NCBI RefSeq assembly: GCF_001423905.1
Contig: NZ_LMPQ01000010.1
Coordinates: 368,618-413,817, forward strand
From: Frigoribacterium sp. Leaf186
Lineage (GTDB): Bacteria > Actinomycetota > Actinomycetes > Actinomycetales > Microbacteriaceae
DNA: 45,200 nt
Direction: 5' to 3'
The notes under the pieces were generated by a model. The model saw only the letters and a program-made list of their open reading frames with translations. It ran no database searches and had not been told where the DNA came from. Every line of letters begins with the position of its first letter. Position 1 is the stretch's first letter. Below, in pieces: positions 1 through 13,348 of the stretch. A program made the translations under genes and the position numbers.

Positions 1-274
1 GCAGCAGCGACAGCCCCGAGCCGATCATGGTCGCCATCTGGCGCGACATGACCGCGATGTCCTTCATCTTGACCGCGCGGTCGCCGAGCCCGGGGATCGA
101 CACCTCGCGCTGCAGGCCCGTGCCGGCGCCCGCCTCGCTGATCGAGATCGGCTGCACGCCCATCGTGCGCAGGCGGGTGATGACCGCGCCCTCGCTCGAG
201 GCGTCGACCTTGCCCTTGACGACCTTGCCGGCCCCGTCCCGCCCCTTGTAGGCGTAGGCGACTGCCCCGGCCAT
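1..274 (-). CDS. pilC: Type IV pilus inner-membrane platform protein PilC (N-terminal part)
   Basis: Only the first ~91 codons are present; the gene continues beyond the left edge. The protein opens MAGAVAYAYKGRDGAGKVVKGKV, then VDASSEGAVITRLRTMG and, near residue 75, MKDIAVMSRQMATMIGSGLSL, which is the standard start of the PilC/GspF family: a small cytoplasmic lead-in (read-out of 'y.Y.grd..G....G...a.s...a...L...G..p') followed by the first GspF domain. PilC is the polytopic membrane protein on which the PilB and PilT motors act. Its ATG overlaps the TGA of pilT by one base (TGATG), so the two are translationally coupled. The order pilB-pilT-pilC matches actinobacterial T4P loci. Identification is by motif and context. 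Confidence 0.9.
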   Translation of the reverse strand, partial: MAGAVAYAYKGRDGAGKVVKGKVDASSEGAVITRLRTMGVQPISISEAGAGTGLQREVSIPGLGDRAVKMKDIAVMSRQMATMIGSGLSLL

Positions 275-2247
275 CAGGCGGCCCCGCCCGAGAACGAGTC
301 GCCGAAGTCGATGCCGCTGTCGAGGCCCTGGCTCTCGGACTTGTTGATCACGCGCGTCACGAGGCGGTCGAACCCTTCACGGTCGTGCACCTTCTCCATG
401 GCGGCCTTGTGCGTCACCACACCGGTGTTCACCAGGTCGGCGAGCTTCTGGTCCATGGTGTGCATGCCGAGGTCACGGCCCGCCTGCATCGACGAGGCGA
501 TCTGGTACGTCTTGCCCTCGCGCACGAGGTTGCCGATGGCGGGGGTCATCATCATGATCTCGGTCGCCACGACCCGGCCGCGGCCGCTCGCCTTGGGCAG
601 CAGCGTCTGGCAGACGACGCCCTGCAGCGTCGAGGCGAGCTGCGTCCGCACCTGGTCCTGCTGGTACGGCGGGAACACGTCGATGACGCGGTCGATGGTC
701 TGCGCCGCGCTCTGCGTGTGCAGGGTCGCGAACACGAGGTGGCCGGTCTCGGCGGCGGTCAGCGCGACCGAGATGGTCTCGAGGTCGCGGAGCTCGCCGA
801 TCAGGATGACGTCGGGGTCCTGGCGCAGCACGTGCTTGAGCGCCGCCGCGAAGCTGTGCGTGTCGTGGCCGACCTCGCGCTGGTTGACGAGCGACTTCTT
901 GTGCTGGTGCATGAACTCGATCGGGTCCTCGACCGTCACGATGTGGTCGGCCCGCGTGCGGTTGACCAGGTCGATCAGGGCGGCGAGCGTCGTCGACTTG
1001 CCCGAGCCCGTGGGGCCCGTGACGAGCACCAGGCCACGCGGCAGCTTGGCGAAGGTCGACACCGACTCGGGCACGCCCAGGTCGCCGAGCTGCTTGATCT
1101 CGGTCGGGATGAGTCGGAACGCCGCCCCCAGCGAGCCGCGCTGCTGGTAGAAGTTCACGCGGAACCGCGACTCGTCCGAGAGCGAGTACGCGAAGTCGAG
1201 CTCGAGCTCGTCGTCGAAGCGCTGCTGCTGCTCGGGCGTCAGCAGGCTCTCGAGCGCCGTGCGCACGATGGCCGCGTCCCACACGGCGCCGCCGGTCAGG
1301 GCGGGACGCAGGTCGCCGTCGACCCGGATCGTCGGCATCGCGTCGGTCGTGACGTGGAGGTCGGAGGCGTTCTGCAGCACGACCTGGATCAGCGCCGAGA
1401 CGAGGCCGGCGTGCGCGTGGTCGCGCGGGTGGCGGTGCAGCTCGATGCCGTGGAAGTCGGCGGTGTGCTCCGGCGTCGTGAGCGCGGCGGTCGGCGCGTC
1501 GGCGGCGACGTGCTGCGGGGCCGGGGCGTCCCAGGCCGACGCTCCGGTCGGGCTGGCCGGTGCGACCTCGGCCGACGGGAAGACGACACCGGCCGAGGCG
1601 AACGGCGAGGCCGCCGTGCCGGGCGTCGCCGAGGCCGCGCCGGGGGACGCCGTGGACGCGAGGTCGGTCGCGGAACCGGCCCGCGCCTCCTGCGTGGGGG
1701 TGGCCTGAGCCCGGGAGGCGCGGATGGGGTCGTCGAAGCGGGGGTCGACCCAGCCGGGTCGCGTCGCCGAGGGCAGCACGTGGCCGGCGGGCGGCGGGCT
1801 GAGCGGCGCCGGGGCCGTCGCCGCCGGAGCGGCCACCGAGGACGGCGCGGCGGCCGACGACGGGGCCGCCGACGGGCGGGGCAGGACGGGCGACGGGCCG
1901 GTGTCGGGGACGAGCAGGGCCTCCTGGTCGGCGAGCGCGGCCTTGTCGACCAGCGCCTCGGCCAGGCGGGCGGCCCGACGGCTGGACGGCGCGCGGGTGG
2001 GCGTCCAGCCCATGACCGGGTCCTGGCCGCCGTCGAGGCTGTAGACGGGCGACGGGGCGACGGCACCGGGCGAGGCGGGGGCCGGCGGGAACGACGACGA
2101 GGCGGCGGACGGGGTGGTCGTCGGCGCCGTGGCGGTGGCCGTCGTCGACGACCGCACCTCGTTGCCCGGGCGGCCGGGCGTCCAGCCCGCCAGGGCGGCG
2201 GCCTCGGCGGCCGCGTCGTCGGGGATGTCGTAGATCGAAGCGCTCAT
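274..2247 (-). CDS. pilT: Type IV pilus retraction ATPase PilT with long disordered N-terminus
   Basis: 657 aa, roughly 300 longer than a usual PilT (~350). Residues 1 to about 285 are almost only A, P, S, T, G and R and look disordered; the ATPase follows. Visible motifs: Walker A GPTGSGKST (about residue 409), Walker B/Asp region DVILIGELRDLETI (about 479-492), His box GHLVFATLHT (about 505), and near the C-terminus AIGNLVREGKTYQI, corresponding to the AIRNLIRE box that is specific to PilT and missing from PilB. PilT is the hexameric ATPase that depolymerises pili for twitching. The start has a strong GAGGGGG ribosome site upstream. It lies 46 bases after pilB and overlaps pilC. The tail contains an inverted pair of the GGAGGCGCGG 10-mer (1681-1723), so part of the linker may have come from repeat insertion. 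Confidence 0.93.
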   Translation of the reverse strand: MSASIYDIPDDAAAEAAALAGWTPGRPGNEVRSSTTATATAPTTTPSAASSSFPPAPASPGAVAPSPVYSLDGGQDPVMGWTPTRAPSSRRAARLAEALVDKAALADQEALLVPDTGPSPVLPRPSAAPSSAAAPSSVAAPAATAPAPLSPPPAGHVLPSATRPGWVDPRFDDPIRASRAQATPTQEARAGSATDLASTASPGAASATPGTAASPFASAGVVFPSAEVAPASPTGASAWDAPAPQHVAADAPTAALTTPEHTADFHGIELHRHPRDHAHAGLVSALIQVVLQNASDLHVTTDAMPTIRVDGDLRPALTGGAVWDAAIVRTALESLLTPEQQQRFDDELELDFAYSLSDESRFRVNFYQQRGSLGAAFRLIPTEIKQLGDLGVPESVSTFAKLPRGLVLVTGPTGSGKSTTLAALIDLVNRTRADHIVTVEDPIEFMHQHKKSLVNQREVGHDTHSFAAALKHVLRQDPDVILIGELRDLETISVALTAAETGHLVFATLHTQSAAQTIDRVIDVFPPYQQDQVRTQLASTLQGVVCQTLLPKASGRGRVVATEIMMMTPAIGNLVREGKTYQIASSMQAGRDLGMHTMDQKLADLVNTGVVTHKAAMEKVHDREGFDRLVTRVINKSESQGLDSGIDFGDSFSGGAA

Positions 2248-2293
2248 GCGAGGGCCCCCTCGTGGTCGGTCCGGACTCGGCCGGAGGCAGGCG

Positions 2294-3955
2294 TCACGCG
2301 ACGACCCGCAGGATCTCTTCGACGCTGGTGAGGCCGAGCTTGGCCTTCTCCCAGCCGTCCTGACGCAGGCTCAACATGCCCTGCTCGCGGGCGACCCGGC
2401 CGATCTCGGCGCTGGACGCGCGGCTCACCGCGAGCCGCTCGATGTCTTCGGAGACGCTCATCACCTCGTGCAGGGCGATGCGGCCGCGGTACCCGGTGTT
2501 GGAGCACTGCTGGCAGCCGACGGGCTGGTACACCGTCGGGTTCTCATCGGGCTCGACCCGGAACTTCAGGTGCGCGAGCTGCAGCGGCGAGTAGGCCGTG
2601 GGCGTCTTGCACCGGTCGCAGAGCCGACGCGCCAGGCGCTGGGCGACGACGCAGTCGATCGCCGACCCGACCAGGAACGGCTCGATGCCCATCTCGGTGA
2701 GCCGGGTGATGGCACTCGGCGCGTCGTTGGTGTGCAGGGTGCTCAACACGAGGTGGCCGGTGAGGGACGCCTCGATGGCGATCTGGGCCGTCTCGTGGTC
2801 ACGGATCTCGCCGAGCAGCACGACGTCGGGATCGGACCGCAGGATGCTGCGGAGCGCACTCGCGAAGGTCAGGCCCGCCTTGGGGTTGACCTGCACCTGG
2901 TTGATGCCCTTCATGCGGTACTCGACCGGGTCCTCGACCGTGATGACGTTGATCTCGGGGCGGGCCACGGCGTTCAGCGTCGTGTACAGCGTCGTCGACT
3001 TGCCCGAACCCGTGGGGCCGGTGACGAGGATCATGCCGTACGGCTTCGAGTACGACTCGGCGTAGACGTCGAAGTTGCGCTCGAGCAGGTTGAGGTCGCG
3101 CAGGCTCATCGACGTGTTCGAGTTGTCGAGGATGCGCATGACGACCTTCTCGCCCCACACGGTCGGCAGCGTCGCCACGCGCAGGTCGATCTGTCGCCCG
3201 CCGTGGCGCACCGACATGCGGCCGTCCTGCGGCTTGCGGCGCTCGGCGATGTCGATCTCGCTCATGATCTTGAGTCGCGAGATGACGCCGTTCTGGATCG
3301 CCTTCGGCGCCGGCTGCATCTCGTGCAGCACGCCGTCGATGCGGTAACGGATGCGAACGTCGGTCTCGGACGGCTCGATGTGGATGTCCGAGGCGTGGTC
3401 GGTGATGGCCTGGCTGACGAGGAGGTTGACGAAGCGCACGATGGGCACGTCGTCGTCGGGACCGTCCGTGATGTCGGCCGTCGTCTCGTGCGCCTTCTCC
3501 TCTTCGAGGGTCGACGTGAGGTCGTTCAGCTCGTCGTCGGCCCGCAGGTAGCGGTCGATCGCGGCGCGCAGGTCGTTCTTCTCGGCGACGACGGGGTCGA
3601 CGCCCATGCGGAGGCCGGCGCGGACGTCGTCGATGGCGAACACGTCGCCCGGATCCTCCATGGCGAGGATCAGCGCGCCGTCGCGCACCCCGATCGGCAG
3701 CACCTTGTGGCGGCGGCAGACGGCCGCGGGCACCATCGTCACGGCCGAACGGTCCACCGGGTAGTCGATCAGCTCGACGAAGTCCAGGTCGGCTGCGGTC
3801 GCCCGCGCGCGGGCGACCTGCATCTCGGTGACGACCCCTCGCGACAGCAGGTCGCGGATGGAGGCTTCCTCCTCGGCGGGGCCGCGCGGGATCACGTCGA
3901 GCTGCTCGATCGGCAACAGCCCGTGCAAGATCAGGATCTCGGTCATGGAAGCCAC
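2294..3955 (-). CDS. pilB: Type IV pilus extension ATPase PilB
   Basis: I place the start at the GTG at 3955 because a GGAGG ribosome site ends five bases upstream; an upstream in-frame ATG (4039) lacks one. Product 553 aa, normal for PilB/GspE. Order of domains: N-terminal MshEN/T2SSE_N region (about 1-160, with FVELIDYPVD and LPIGVRDGALILAMEDP), GspE ATPase with Walker A GPTGSGKST (about 311), Asp box, Walker B DVVLLGEIRD, His box GHLVLSTLHT, and the four-cysteine zinc site CDRC ... CQQC (about 444-483) typical of PilB and absent from PilT. It powers pilin polymerisation at the inner membrane. First gene of the pilB-pilT-pilC unit; I see no clear promoter between it and the rpoC terminators. 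Confidence 0.94.
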   Translation of the reverse strand: MASMTEILILHGLLPIEQLDVIPRGPAEEEASIRDLLSRGVVTEMQVARARATAADLDFVELIDYPVDRSAVTMVPAAVCRRHKVLPIGVRDGALILAMEDPGDVFAIDDVRAGLRMGVDPVVAEKNDLRAAIDRYLRADDELNDLTSTLEEEKAHETTADITDGPDDDVPIVRFVNLLVSQAITDHASDIHIEPSETDVRIRYRIDGVLHEMQPAPKAIQNGVISRLKIMSEIDIAERRKPQDGRMSVRHGGRQIDLRVATLPTVWGEKVVMRILDNSNTSMSLRDLNLLERNFDVYAESYSKPYGMILVTGPTGSGKSTTLYTTLNAVARPEINVITVEDPVEYRMKGINQVQVNPKAGLTFASALRSILRSDPDVVLLGEIRDHETAQIAIEASLTGHLVLSTLHTNDAPSAITRLTEMGIEPFLVGSAIDCVVAQRLARRLCDRCKTPTAYSPLQLAHLKFRVEPDENPTVYQPVGCQQCSNTGYRGRIALHEVMSVSEDIERLAVSRASSAEIGRVAREQGMLSLRQDGWEKAKLGLTSVEEILRVVA

Positions 3956-4117
3956 GCGTACCTCCTCGGAAGTACAGGGCCTCGGGGGTAGGACGACGAG
4001 GCCGTTCGACGCTCGGGGTCGGGACCGAGCTTGCCTCACGCTACGGCCGGGGCGTCGTCGCCGACACGTCCCAGAGCGGGTGCCCCTCGAAGGGGTGCAG
4101 GCCGACCGGGGGCACGA

Positions 4118-4160
4118 CGAAGGGCCCCGGTCCGCACGAGGTGCGGGCCGGGGCCCTTCG
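4118..4160 (-). terminator. Distal hairpin terminator after rpoC
   Basis: A 20-bp stem with a 3-base loop: the two arms starting CGAAGGGCCCCGG and ending CCGGGGCCCTTCG pair with only one G.T wobble. There is no run of T after it, as is common for actinobacterial terminators. It lies about 60 bases past the rpoC stop and could stop transcription in both directions (pilB starts 163 bases further on, on the same strand). Confidence 0.75.
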
Positions 4161-4174
4161 AGGCGAGGCCTTCG

Positions 4175-4211
4175 GGAGGCGCGGTGGGGGTCAGACCCTC
4201 ACCGCGCCTCC
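4175..4211 (-). terminator. Proximal rpoC hairpin built from an inverted pair of the GGAGGCGCGG repeat
   Basis: The sequence from GGAGGCGCGGTG at 4175 to CACCGCGCCTCC ending at 4211 forms an almost gapless 18-bp dyad (one G.T wobble) around a central A. It starts ten bases after the rpoC stop codon. Both arms are copies of the dispersed 10-mer found elsewhere in the window. Together with the hairpin at 4118-4160 it gives rpoBC a tandem terminator. Confidence 0.7.
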
Positions 4212-4220
4212 TTCAGTCGC

Positions 4221-8102
<3,882 letters not shown>

Positions 8103-8151
8103 AATTTAATCCCTTGTCAGATGTATCGACGTGTCGTTGTGGGAAGGGGGC

Positions 8152-11100
8152 TTAGATCTCGTCGACGTTCGACGATTCGAAGCGGGAGGAGATGTTGATG
8201 CCGAGCTCTTCGGCGGCACGGAAGACCTCGTCGTCCGTGTCGCGCAGGCTGACCGTCTGGCCGTCGGCCGAGAGGACCTCGACGTTCAAGCAGAGCGACT
8301 GCATCTCTTTGATGAGGACCTTGAAGCTCTCGGGGATGCCGGGCTCCTGGATGTTCTCGCCCTTGACGATGGCTTCGTACACCTTCACGCGGCCGAGGAT
8401 GTCGTCCGACTTGATGGTCAGGAGCTCTTGCAGCGCGTACGCGGCGCCGTAGGCCTCGAGGGCCCAGACCTCCATCTCGCCGAAGCGCTGACCACCGAAC
8501 TGTGCTTTACCACCCAGCGGCTGCTGCGTGATCATCGAGTACGGGCCCGTCGAACGCGCGTGGATCTTGTCGTCGACGAGGTGGTGCAGCTTCAGGATGT
8601 ACATGTAACCGACCGAGATCGGGTTCGGGAACGGCTCACCCGAGCGACCGTCGAACAGGCGCGCCTTGCCGGACGAACCGATCAGGCGCTCACCGTCGCG
8701 GGTCGGCAGGGTCGAGTCGAGCAGACCCTCGATCTCGCGCTCGGCGGCACCGTCGAACACCGGGGTGGCGACCTTCGTGCCGGGAGCGGCGCTGAGCGCC
8801 TCTTCCGGCAGGTTCTTCGCCCACTCCTGGATGCCCTCGACGTTCCAGCCCTGCGCGGCGATCCACCCGAGGTGGATCTCGAGCACCTGGCCGAAGTTCA
8901 TGCGGCCGGGCACGCCGAGCGGGTTGAGGATGATGTCGACGGGGGTGCCGTCGGCGAGGAAGGGCATGTCCTCGACGGGGAGGATCGTCGAGATGACGCC
9001 CTTGTTGCCGTGACGACCGGCGAGCTTGTCACCCGCGGTGATCTTGCGCTTCTGGGCGATGAACACGACCACGCGCTGGTTCACGCCCGAGCCGAGCTCG
9101 TCGTCGCCGTCCTGCGAGTCGAACACCTTGACGCCGATGACCGTTCCTTGCTCGCCGTGGGGCACCTTCAGGGACGTGTCGCGGACCTCGCGGCTCTTCT
9201 CGTTGAAGATCGCACGCAGCAGGCGCTCTTCGGCACTGAGCTCGGTCTCGCCCTTGGGCGTGACCTTGCCGACGAGGATGTCGCCGGGGCGCACCTCGGC
9301 GCCGATGCGGATGATGCCGCGCTCGTCGAGGTCGGCCAGCAGATCGGGGCTGACGTTGGGGAGGTCACGGGTGATCTCCTCCTTGCCGAGCTTCGTGTCG
9401 CGGGCGTCGACTTCGTACTCCTCGATGTGGATCGACGAGAGCGTGTCGTCCTTCACGAGGTTCTGCGACAGGATCATCGCGTCCTCGTAGTTGTAGCCCT
9501 CCCACGGCATGAACGCGACGAGCAGGTTCTTGCCGAGCGCGAGCTCGCCGTTCTCGGTCGCGGGACCGTCGGCGATGACCTCGCCGACCTCGACCCGCTG
9601 GCCGGCGTCGACGATCACGCGGTGGTTGTAGCTCGCACCCTGGTTCGAACGGTCGAACTTGCGCAGGTAGTAGTCCTGCGTGCCGCCTTCGTCGAGCTGC
9701 ACGGTGACGACGTCGGCCGACACCTCGGAGACCACGCCCGCGGCGTCGGCGGTGACGACGTCACCGGCGTCGATCGCGGTGTAGCCCTCCATGCCGGTGC
9801 CGACGAGGGGGCTCTCGCTGCGGACGAGCGGGACGGCCTGACGCTGCATGTTGGCACCCATCAGGGCGCGGTTCGCGTCGTCGTGCTCGAGGAACGGGAT
9901 CAGCGACGTGGCCACCGACACCATCTGGCGCGGCGAGACGTCCATGTAGTCGACCTCGGCCTTGTCGACGAGCTCGACCTCGCCGCCCTTCTTGCGGACG
10001 AGCACCTTGTCGTCGACGAAGTCGAAGGCGTCGTTCAGGGGCGCGTTCGCCTGGGCGACGACGTAGTCGTCCTCTTCGGAGGCGGTGAGGTAGTCGATCG
10101 TCGTGGTGACGTTGCCCTTCTCCACGCGACGGTACGGCGTCTCGATGAAGCCGAACGAGTTGATGCGGGCGAACGACGCCAGCGAACCGATCAGACCGAT
10201 GTTCGGGCCTTCAGGGGTCTCGATCGGGCACATGCGGCCGTAGTGCGAGGGGTGGACGTCGCGGACCTCGACGCCGGCACGCTCACGCGACAGACCACCC
10301 GGGCCGAGCGCGCTGAGGCGACGCTTGTGCGTCAGACCCGACAGCGGGTTGTTCTGGTCCATGAACTGCGACAGCTGCGACGTACCGAAGAACTCCTTGA
10401 TCGCGGCGACGACGGGGCGCACGTTGATCAGGGTCTGCGGCGTGATCGCCTCGATGTCTTGCGTGGTCATGCGCTCGCGGACGACGCGCTCCATGCGCGA
10501 CAGGCCGGTGCGGACCTGGTTCTGGATCAGCTCGCCGACCGCGCGGATGCGACGGTTGCCGAAGTGGTCGATGTCGTCGACGTCGAGGCGCAGCTGGACG
10601 GGCTCGCCGTCGCGCGTGCCGTCCATCGACTTCTCTTCGGCGTGCAGCGACACGAGGTACTTGATCGTCGCGACGATGTCGTCGACGGTCAGGACCGAGT
10701 CGCCGAGCGGCGCGTCGATGCCGAGCTTGCGGTTGATCTTGTAACGACCCACCTTGGCCAGGTCGTAGCGCTTGTGGTTGAAGTAGAAGTTGTCGAGGAG
10801 CGCACGCGCGGCCTCGGCAGCGACCTGCTCGCCCGGGCGCAGCTTGCGGTAGATGTCCTTGAGCGCCTCTTCTTTGGTGAGGATGGCGTCCTTCTCGAGG
10901 GTCGCCTCGATCGAGGCGAAGCCCTTGAACTCCTCCATGATCTCTTCGCTCGTCAGGCCGAGGGCCTTGAGGAAGACGGTGACGCTCTGCTTGCGCTTGC
11001 GGTCGATGCGCACGCCGACCTGGTCGCGCTTGTCGATCTCGAACTCGAGCCAGGCACCACGGCTCGGGATGACGCGAGCCGAGTAGATGTCCTTGTCGCT

Positions 11101-11643
11101 GGTCTTGTCGGAGGCGCGCTCGAAGTAGACGCCCGGGCTGCGGACGAGCTGCGAGACGACGACACGCTCGGTGCCGTTGATGATGAACGTGCCCCGCTCG
11201 GTCATGAGCGGGAAGTCGCCCATGAAGACCGTCTGGGTCTTGATCTCACCGGTGAGGTGGTTCATGAACTCGGCGTTCACGTAGAGCGGCGCGGCGTAGG
11301 TCTTGCCACGCTCTTTGCACTCGTCGATCGTGTACTTGGGCTCTTCGAGCTCGGGAGCCGTGAACGAGAGCTGCATGGTCTCGCCGAGGTCTTCGATCGG
11401 CGAGATCTCTTCGAAGATCTCTTCCAGGCCCGAGTGGAGGGCCAGGTCGGTGCGACCCTGCTCGGTCGCCTCGGCGAGGCGGTCCTTCCAGATGTCGTTG
11501 CCGACGAGCCAGTCGAAGCTCTCGGTCTGCAGCGCGAGCAGGTCGGGGACCGTCAGCGTGTCGGTGATCTTGGCGAACGAGAGCCGCGATGCGTTGCGAC
11601 CGTTCTTGGGTGAATTGGTGGATGCGTTGTTCGCAGCAGCCAA
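8152..11643 (-). CDS. rpoB: DNA-directed RNA polymerase subunit beta
   Basis: 1163 aa, usual actinobacterial size. The rifampicin-binding segment reads [20 protein letters not shown] followed by [10 protein letters not shown], with all positions commonly changed in resistant mutants (D, H, S) in the sensitive state, so the encoded enzyme should be rifampicin-sensitive at this locus. Other signatures: [30 protein letters not shown] and the C-terminal [20 protein letters not shown]. Start is TTG at 11643 with GGAGG eight bases upstream. First gene of rpoBC; rplL/rplJ are not adjacent in the window. Confidence 0.99.
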   Translation of the reverse strand: MAAANNASTNSPKNGRNASRLSFAKITDTLTVPDLLALQTESFDWLVGNDIWKDRLAEATEQGRTDLALHSGLEEIFEEISPIEDLGETMQLSFTAPELEEPKYTIDECKERGKTYAAPLYVNAEFMNHLTGEIKTQTVFMGDFPLMTERGTFIINGTERVVVSQLVRSPGVYFERASDKTSDKDIYSARVIPSRGAWLEFEIDKRDQVGVRIDRKRKQSVTVFLKALGLTSEEIMEEFKGFASIEATLEKDAILTKEEALKDIYRKLRPGEQVAAEAARALLDNFYFNHKRYDLAKVGRYKINRKLGIDAPLGDSVLTVDDIVATIKYLVSLHAEEKSMDGTRDGEPVQLRLDVDDIDHFGNRRIRAVGELIQNQVRTGLSRMERVVRERMTTQDIEAITPQTLINVRPVVAAIKEFFGTSQLSQFMDQNNPLSGLTHKRRLSALGPGGLSRERAGVEVRDVHPSHYGRMCPIETPEGPNIGLIGSLASFARINSFGFIETPYRRVEKGNVTTTIDYLTASEEDDYVVAQANAPLNDAFDFVDDKVLVRKKGGEVELVDKAEVDYMDVSPRQMVSVATSLIPFLEHDDANRALMGANMQRQAVPLVRSESPLVGTGMEGYTAIDAGDVVTADAAGVVSEVSADVVTVQLDEGGTQDYYLRKFDRSNQGASYNHRVIVDAGQRVEVGEVIADGPATENGELALGKNLLVAFMPWEGYNYEDAMILSQNLVKDDTLSSIHIEEYEVDARDTKLGKEEITRDLPNVSPDLLADLDERGIIRIGAEVRPGDILVGKVTPKGETELSAEERLLRAIFNEKSREVRDTSLKVPHGEQGTVIGVKVFDSQDGDDELGSGVNQRVVVFIAQKRKITAGDKLAGRHGNKGVISTILPVEDMPFLADGTPVDIILNPLGVPGRMNFGQVLEIHLGWIAAQGWNVEGIQEWAKNLPEEALSAAPGTKVATPVFDGAAEREIEGLLDSTLPTRDGERLIGSSGKARLFDGRSGEPFPNPISVGYMYILKLHHLVDDKIHARSTGPYSMITQQPLGGKAQFGGQRFGEMEVWALEAYGAAYALQELLTIKSDDILGRVKVYEAIVKGENIQEPGIPESFKVLIKEMQSLCLNVEVLSADGQTVSLRDTDDEVFRAAEELGINISSRFESSNVDEI

Positions 11644-11963
11644 GGAAGTAACCTCCGTGGACCCCGTCGGGTCATCACTGTCGGACAGTATGTGGTGAGT
11701 GTGTGAACGGCCCTACCCGGCGGACACCATCCACCCCGCCGTCATATTCGGGGGTGGGTGTCTCGAGACGTTGTCGACCGCAATATGACGACAGGACGCA
11801 CGGGGAGCGCAAAGGTCCATACTAGGTCGCCCCGGACACGCCTGGCAAGCCCTGTCGTTGACCTTTCGCTCGAGCTTCGGTATAACCCGGGCGCATGCAC
11901 AGGCATTCCTCGGGATGCGGGACCGCGCGCGCCTCCTGGTCCGGGTGATGGGAGGCTGGACGC
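11644..11963. promoter_or_regulatory. Divergent intergenic region between rpoB and the SpeE-like gene
   Basis: 320 bases without a gene. Visible structure: a short dyad ACTGTC-G-GACAGT at 11677-11689 in the rpoB leader, a perfect 9-bp inverted repeat CGTCATATT (11740-11748) / AATATGACG (11782-11790) separated by 33 bases, and the plus-strand promoter listed separately. The AT-rich ATATT cores stand out against the GC-rich background and probably mark promoter or operator sites for rpoBC, but I cannot place a convincing minus-strand -35/-10 pair. Confidence 0.4.
11858..11886 (+). promoter_or_regulatory. Housekeeping (sigma-70-type) promoter for the SpeE-like gene
   Basis: TTGACC at 11858-11863 and TATAAC at 11881-11886 with the optimal 17-base spacer. 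Five of six bases match at each hexamer. The predicted transcript has a ~70-base leader before the ATG at 11964. Confidence 0.75.
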
Positions 11964-12821
11964 ATGGCCGCACAGCACGACGAACCGCCCGTCGAGATCT
12001 CGATCGAGGCGGGCCTCGCCCGCGTGGACGAGGACCGACACCGGCCGGGCTCGTACACGCTCGTCGTCGACGGCACGCCCCAGTCGCACGTCGACCTCGA
12101 CGACCCGACGCACCTGGCGTTCGAGTACGTCCGACGCATCGGCCACGCCGTCGACCTGCTGCCCGAGGGGCCGGTGACGGCGCTGCACCTCGGGGCGGGC
12201 GCGCTGACCCTGCCGCGCTACGTCGAGGCCACCCGGCCGGGCTCGCGCCAGCAGGTGATCGAGCTCGAGGCCGACCTCGTGGCCCTGGTGCGCGAGACGC
12301 TGCCGCTGCCGCGCGGGGCCTCGATCCGGGTGCGCTACGGCGACGCCCGCGAGGTCATGGTGAAGTTGCCCGCCGGGCTGCGTGGCACGGTCGACCTGCT
12401 GATCGTCGACGTGTTCGGGGGCTCGCAGATCCCCGCGCACGTGACGTCGCTCGAGTTCTACACGGCGGCGGCCGAGTTCCTGTCGCCGACCGGCATGCTC
12501 ATCGTCAACTCGGCCGACGGCGCCGGCCTGGCCTTCGCCCGGGGGCAGGCGTCGACCCTCGCCACCGTCTTCGAGCACGTCGTCGCCGTCGCCGACCCGG
12601 CCACGCTCAAGGGCCGCCGCTTCGGCAACGTCGTCCTGATCGGGTCGCCGTCGCCGCTGCCGACCGACCGCATGCCGCGGCTCTACTCGTCGGACCCGCT
12701 GCCGGCGAAGGTCGTCCACGGCCGCGAGCTGCGCGACTTCGTCGCCGGGGCGCCCGTCGTCACCGACGCCACGGCCGTGCCGTCGCCCGAGCCGTCGCGG
12801 AGCGTGTTCGGGGCGCGCTGA
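11964..12821 (+). CDS. Spermidine-synthase-fold (SpeE-like) methyltransferase-family protein
   Basis: 285 aa, start supported by GGGAGG eight bases upstream of ATG. The fold is that of polyamine aminopropyltransferases: glycine-rich nucleotide site ALHLGAGALTLPRY (about 71-84), acidic strand end QVIELEADL, RVRYGDARE (motif for the nucleoside), then LLIVDVFGGSQIPAHVTSLEFY where SpeE proteins have the catalytic aspartate and gate. Many actinobacterial members of this group ('spermidine synthase'/'fused MFS' without the membrane part) have no proven polyamine activity, so I leave the substrate open. It stands alone on the plus strand between rpoB and the flagellar locus and appears unrelated to either. 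Confidence 0.8.
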   Translation: MAAQHDEPPVEISIEAGLARVDEDRHRPGSYTLVVDGTPQSHVDLDDPTHLAFEYVRRIGHAVDLLPEGPVTALHLGAGALTLPRYVEATRPGSRQQVIELEADLVALVRETLPLPRGASIRVRYGDAREVMVKLPAGLRGTVDLLIVDVFGGSQIPAHVTSLEFYTAAAEFLSPTGMLIVNSADGAGLAFARGQASTLATVFEHVVAVADPATLKGRRFGNVVLIGSPSPLPTDRMPRLYSSDPLPAKVVHGRELRDFVAGAPVVTDATAVPSPEPSRSVFGAR

Positions 12822-12953
12822 CCGGGGCGCGGCCTGTTTGCCGCATCCCGCCACGATGTGGGTACGACGCCACGCAAAAGGGTGGCGGTGTGTTCATTTC
12901 GTGGCGGCGTGGCGGCGTCACGGTCCGACCGGGCCCATGCGACGAGTGCGGTC

Positions 12954-13202
12954 CTACTGGTCGGCGCGGGGCGCGGGGGCGCCGAGGGCGGCGCGCAGGC
13001 GGGCCTCGGCGTCGTCGGGGGCCTTCGCCGCCTCCACGTTGGCCTCGGTCACGGCCTTGATGACCTCTTCGCGCTGGATCTTCACGCCGCGGGGCGCGTC
13101 GATGCCGATGCGCACGCCGTCGCCACGGGAGTCGAGCACCGTGATGACGATGTCGTCGCCGATCACGATGCGTTCTCCGACCTTGCGTGTCAGCACCAGC
13201 AT
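12954..13202 (-). CDS. csrA: Carbon storage/translational regulator CsrA
   Basis: 82 aa. MLVLTRKVGERIVIGDDIVI matches the CsrA start, including L4 and R6; R44 lies in KIQREEV, the C-terminal half of the RNA-binding surface. The family core is ~61 residues; here a 20-residue Ala-rich tail follows. CsrA dimers bind GGA motifs in hairpin loops of leaders, blocking or stabilising messages; in Bacillus its main target is flagellin mRNA and its antagonist is FliW (not in this window). It is the last minus-strand gene of the flagellar run, 128 bases after flhF-like and separated from it by a hairpin, so it may have its own promoter. No obvious ribosome site precedes the ATG. Candidate targets with GGA loops occur in three flagellar leaders in this window. 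Confidence 0.95.
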   Translation of the reverse strand: MLVLTRKVGERIVIGDDIVITVLDSRGDGVRIGIDAPRGVKIQREEVIKAVTEANVEAAKAPDDAEARLRAALGAPAPRADQ

Positions 13203-13319
13203 CGGGCCAGCTTACTGAGCGCGGGGCCGTCCGGTCGCGACGACAGGCAGGAGGCGCGGGTCGGCGACCACGAGGAGGCGGCGGCCACGGGGCACCACCG
13301 CGGCAGGACGGCGACCGCA

Positions 13320-13348
13320 GGAGGCGCGGCTCAGCGGCCCGCGCCTCC
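13320..13348 (-). terminator. Hairpin of paired GGAGGCGCGG repeats over the flhF-like stop codon
   Basis: GGAGGCGCGG at 13320-13329 and CCGCGCCTCC at 13339-13348 pair perfectly over a 9-base loop; one more A-T pair extends it. The stem overlaps the last codons and stop of the flhF-like gene. It probably ends the fliM-flhF transcript and separates it from csrA. A further single copy lies at 13250-13259. Confidence 0.55.

Noticed and set aside
27-251. 74-codon plus-strand frame at the left end
   Set aside because: Opposite to the clear PilC N-terminus.
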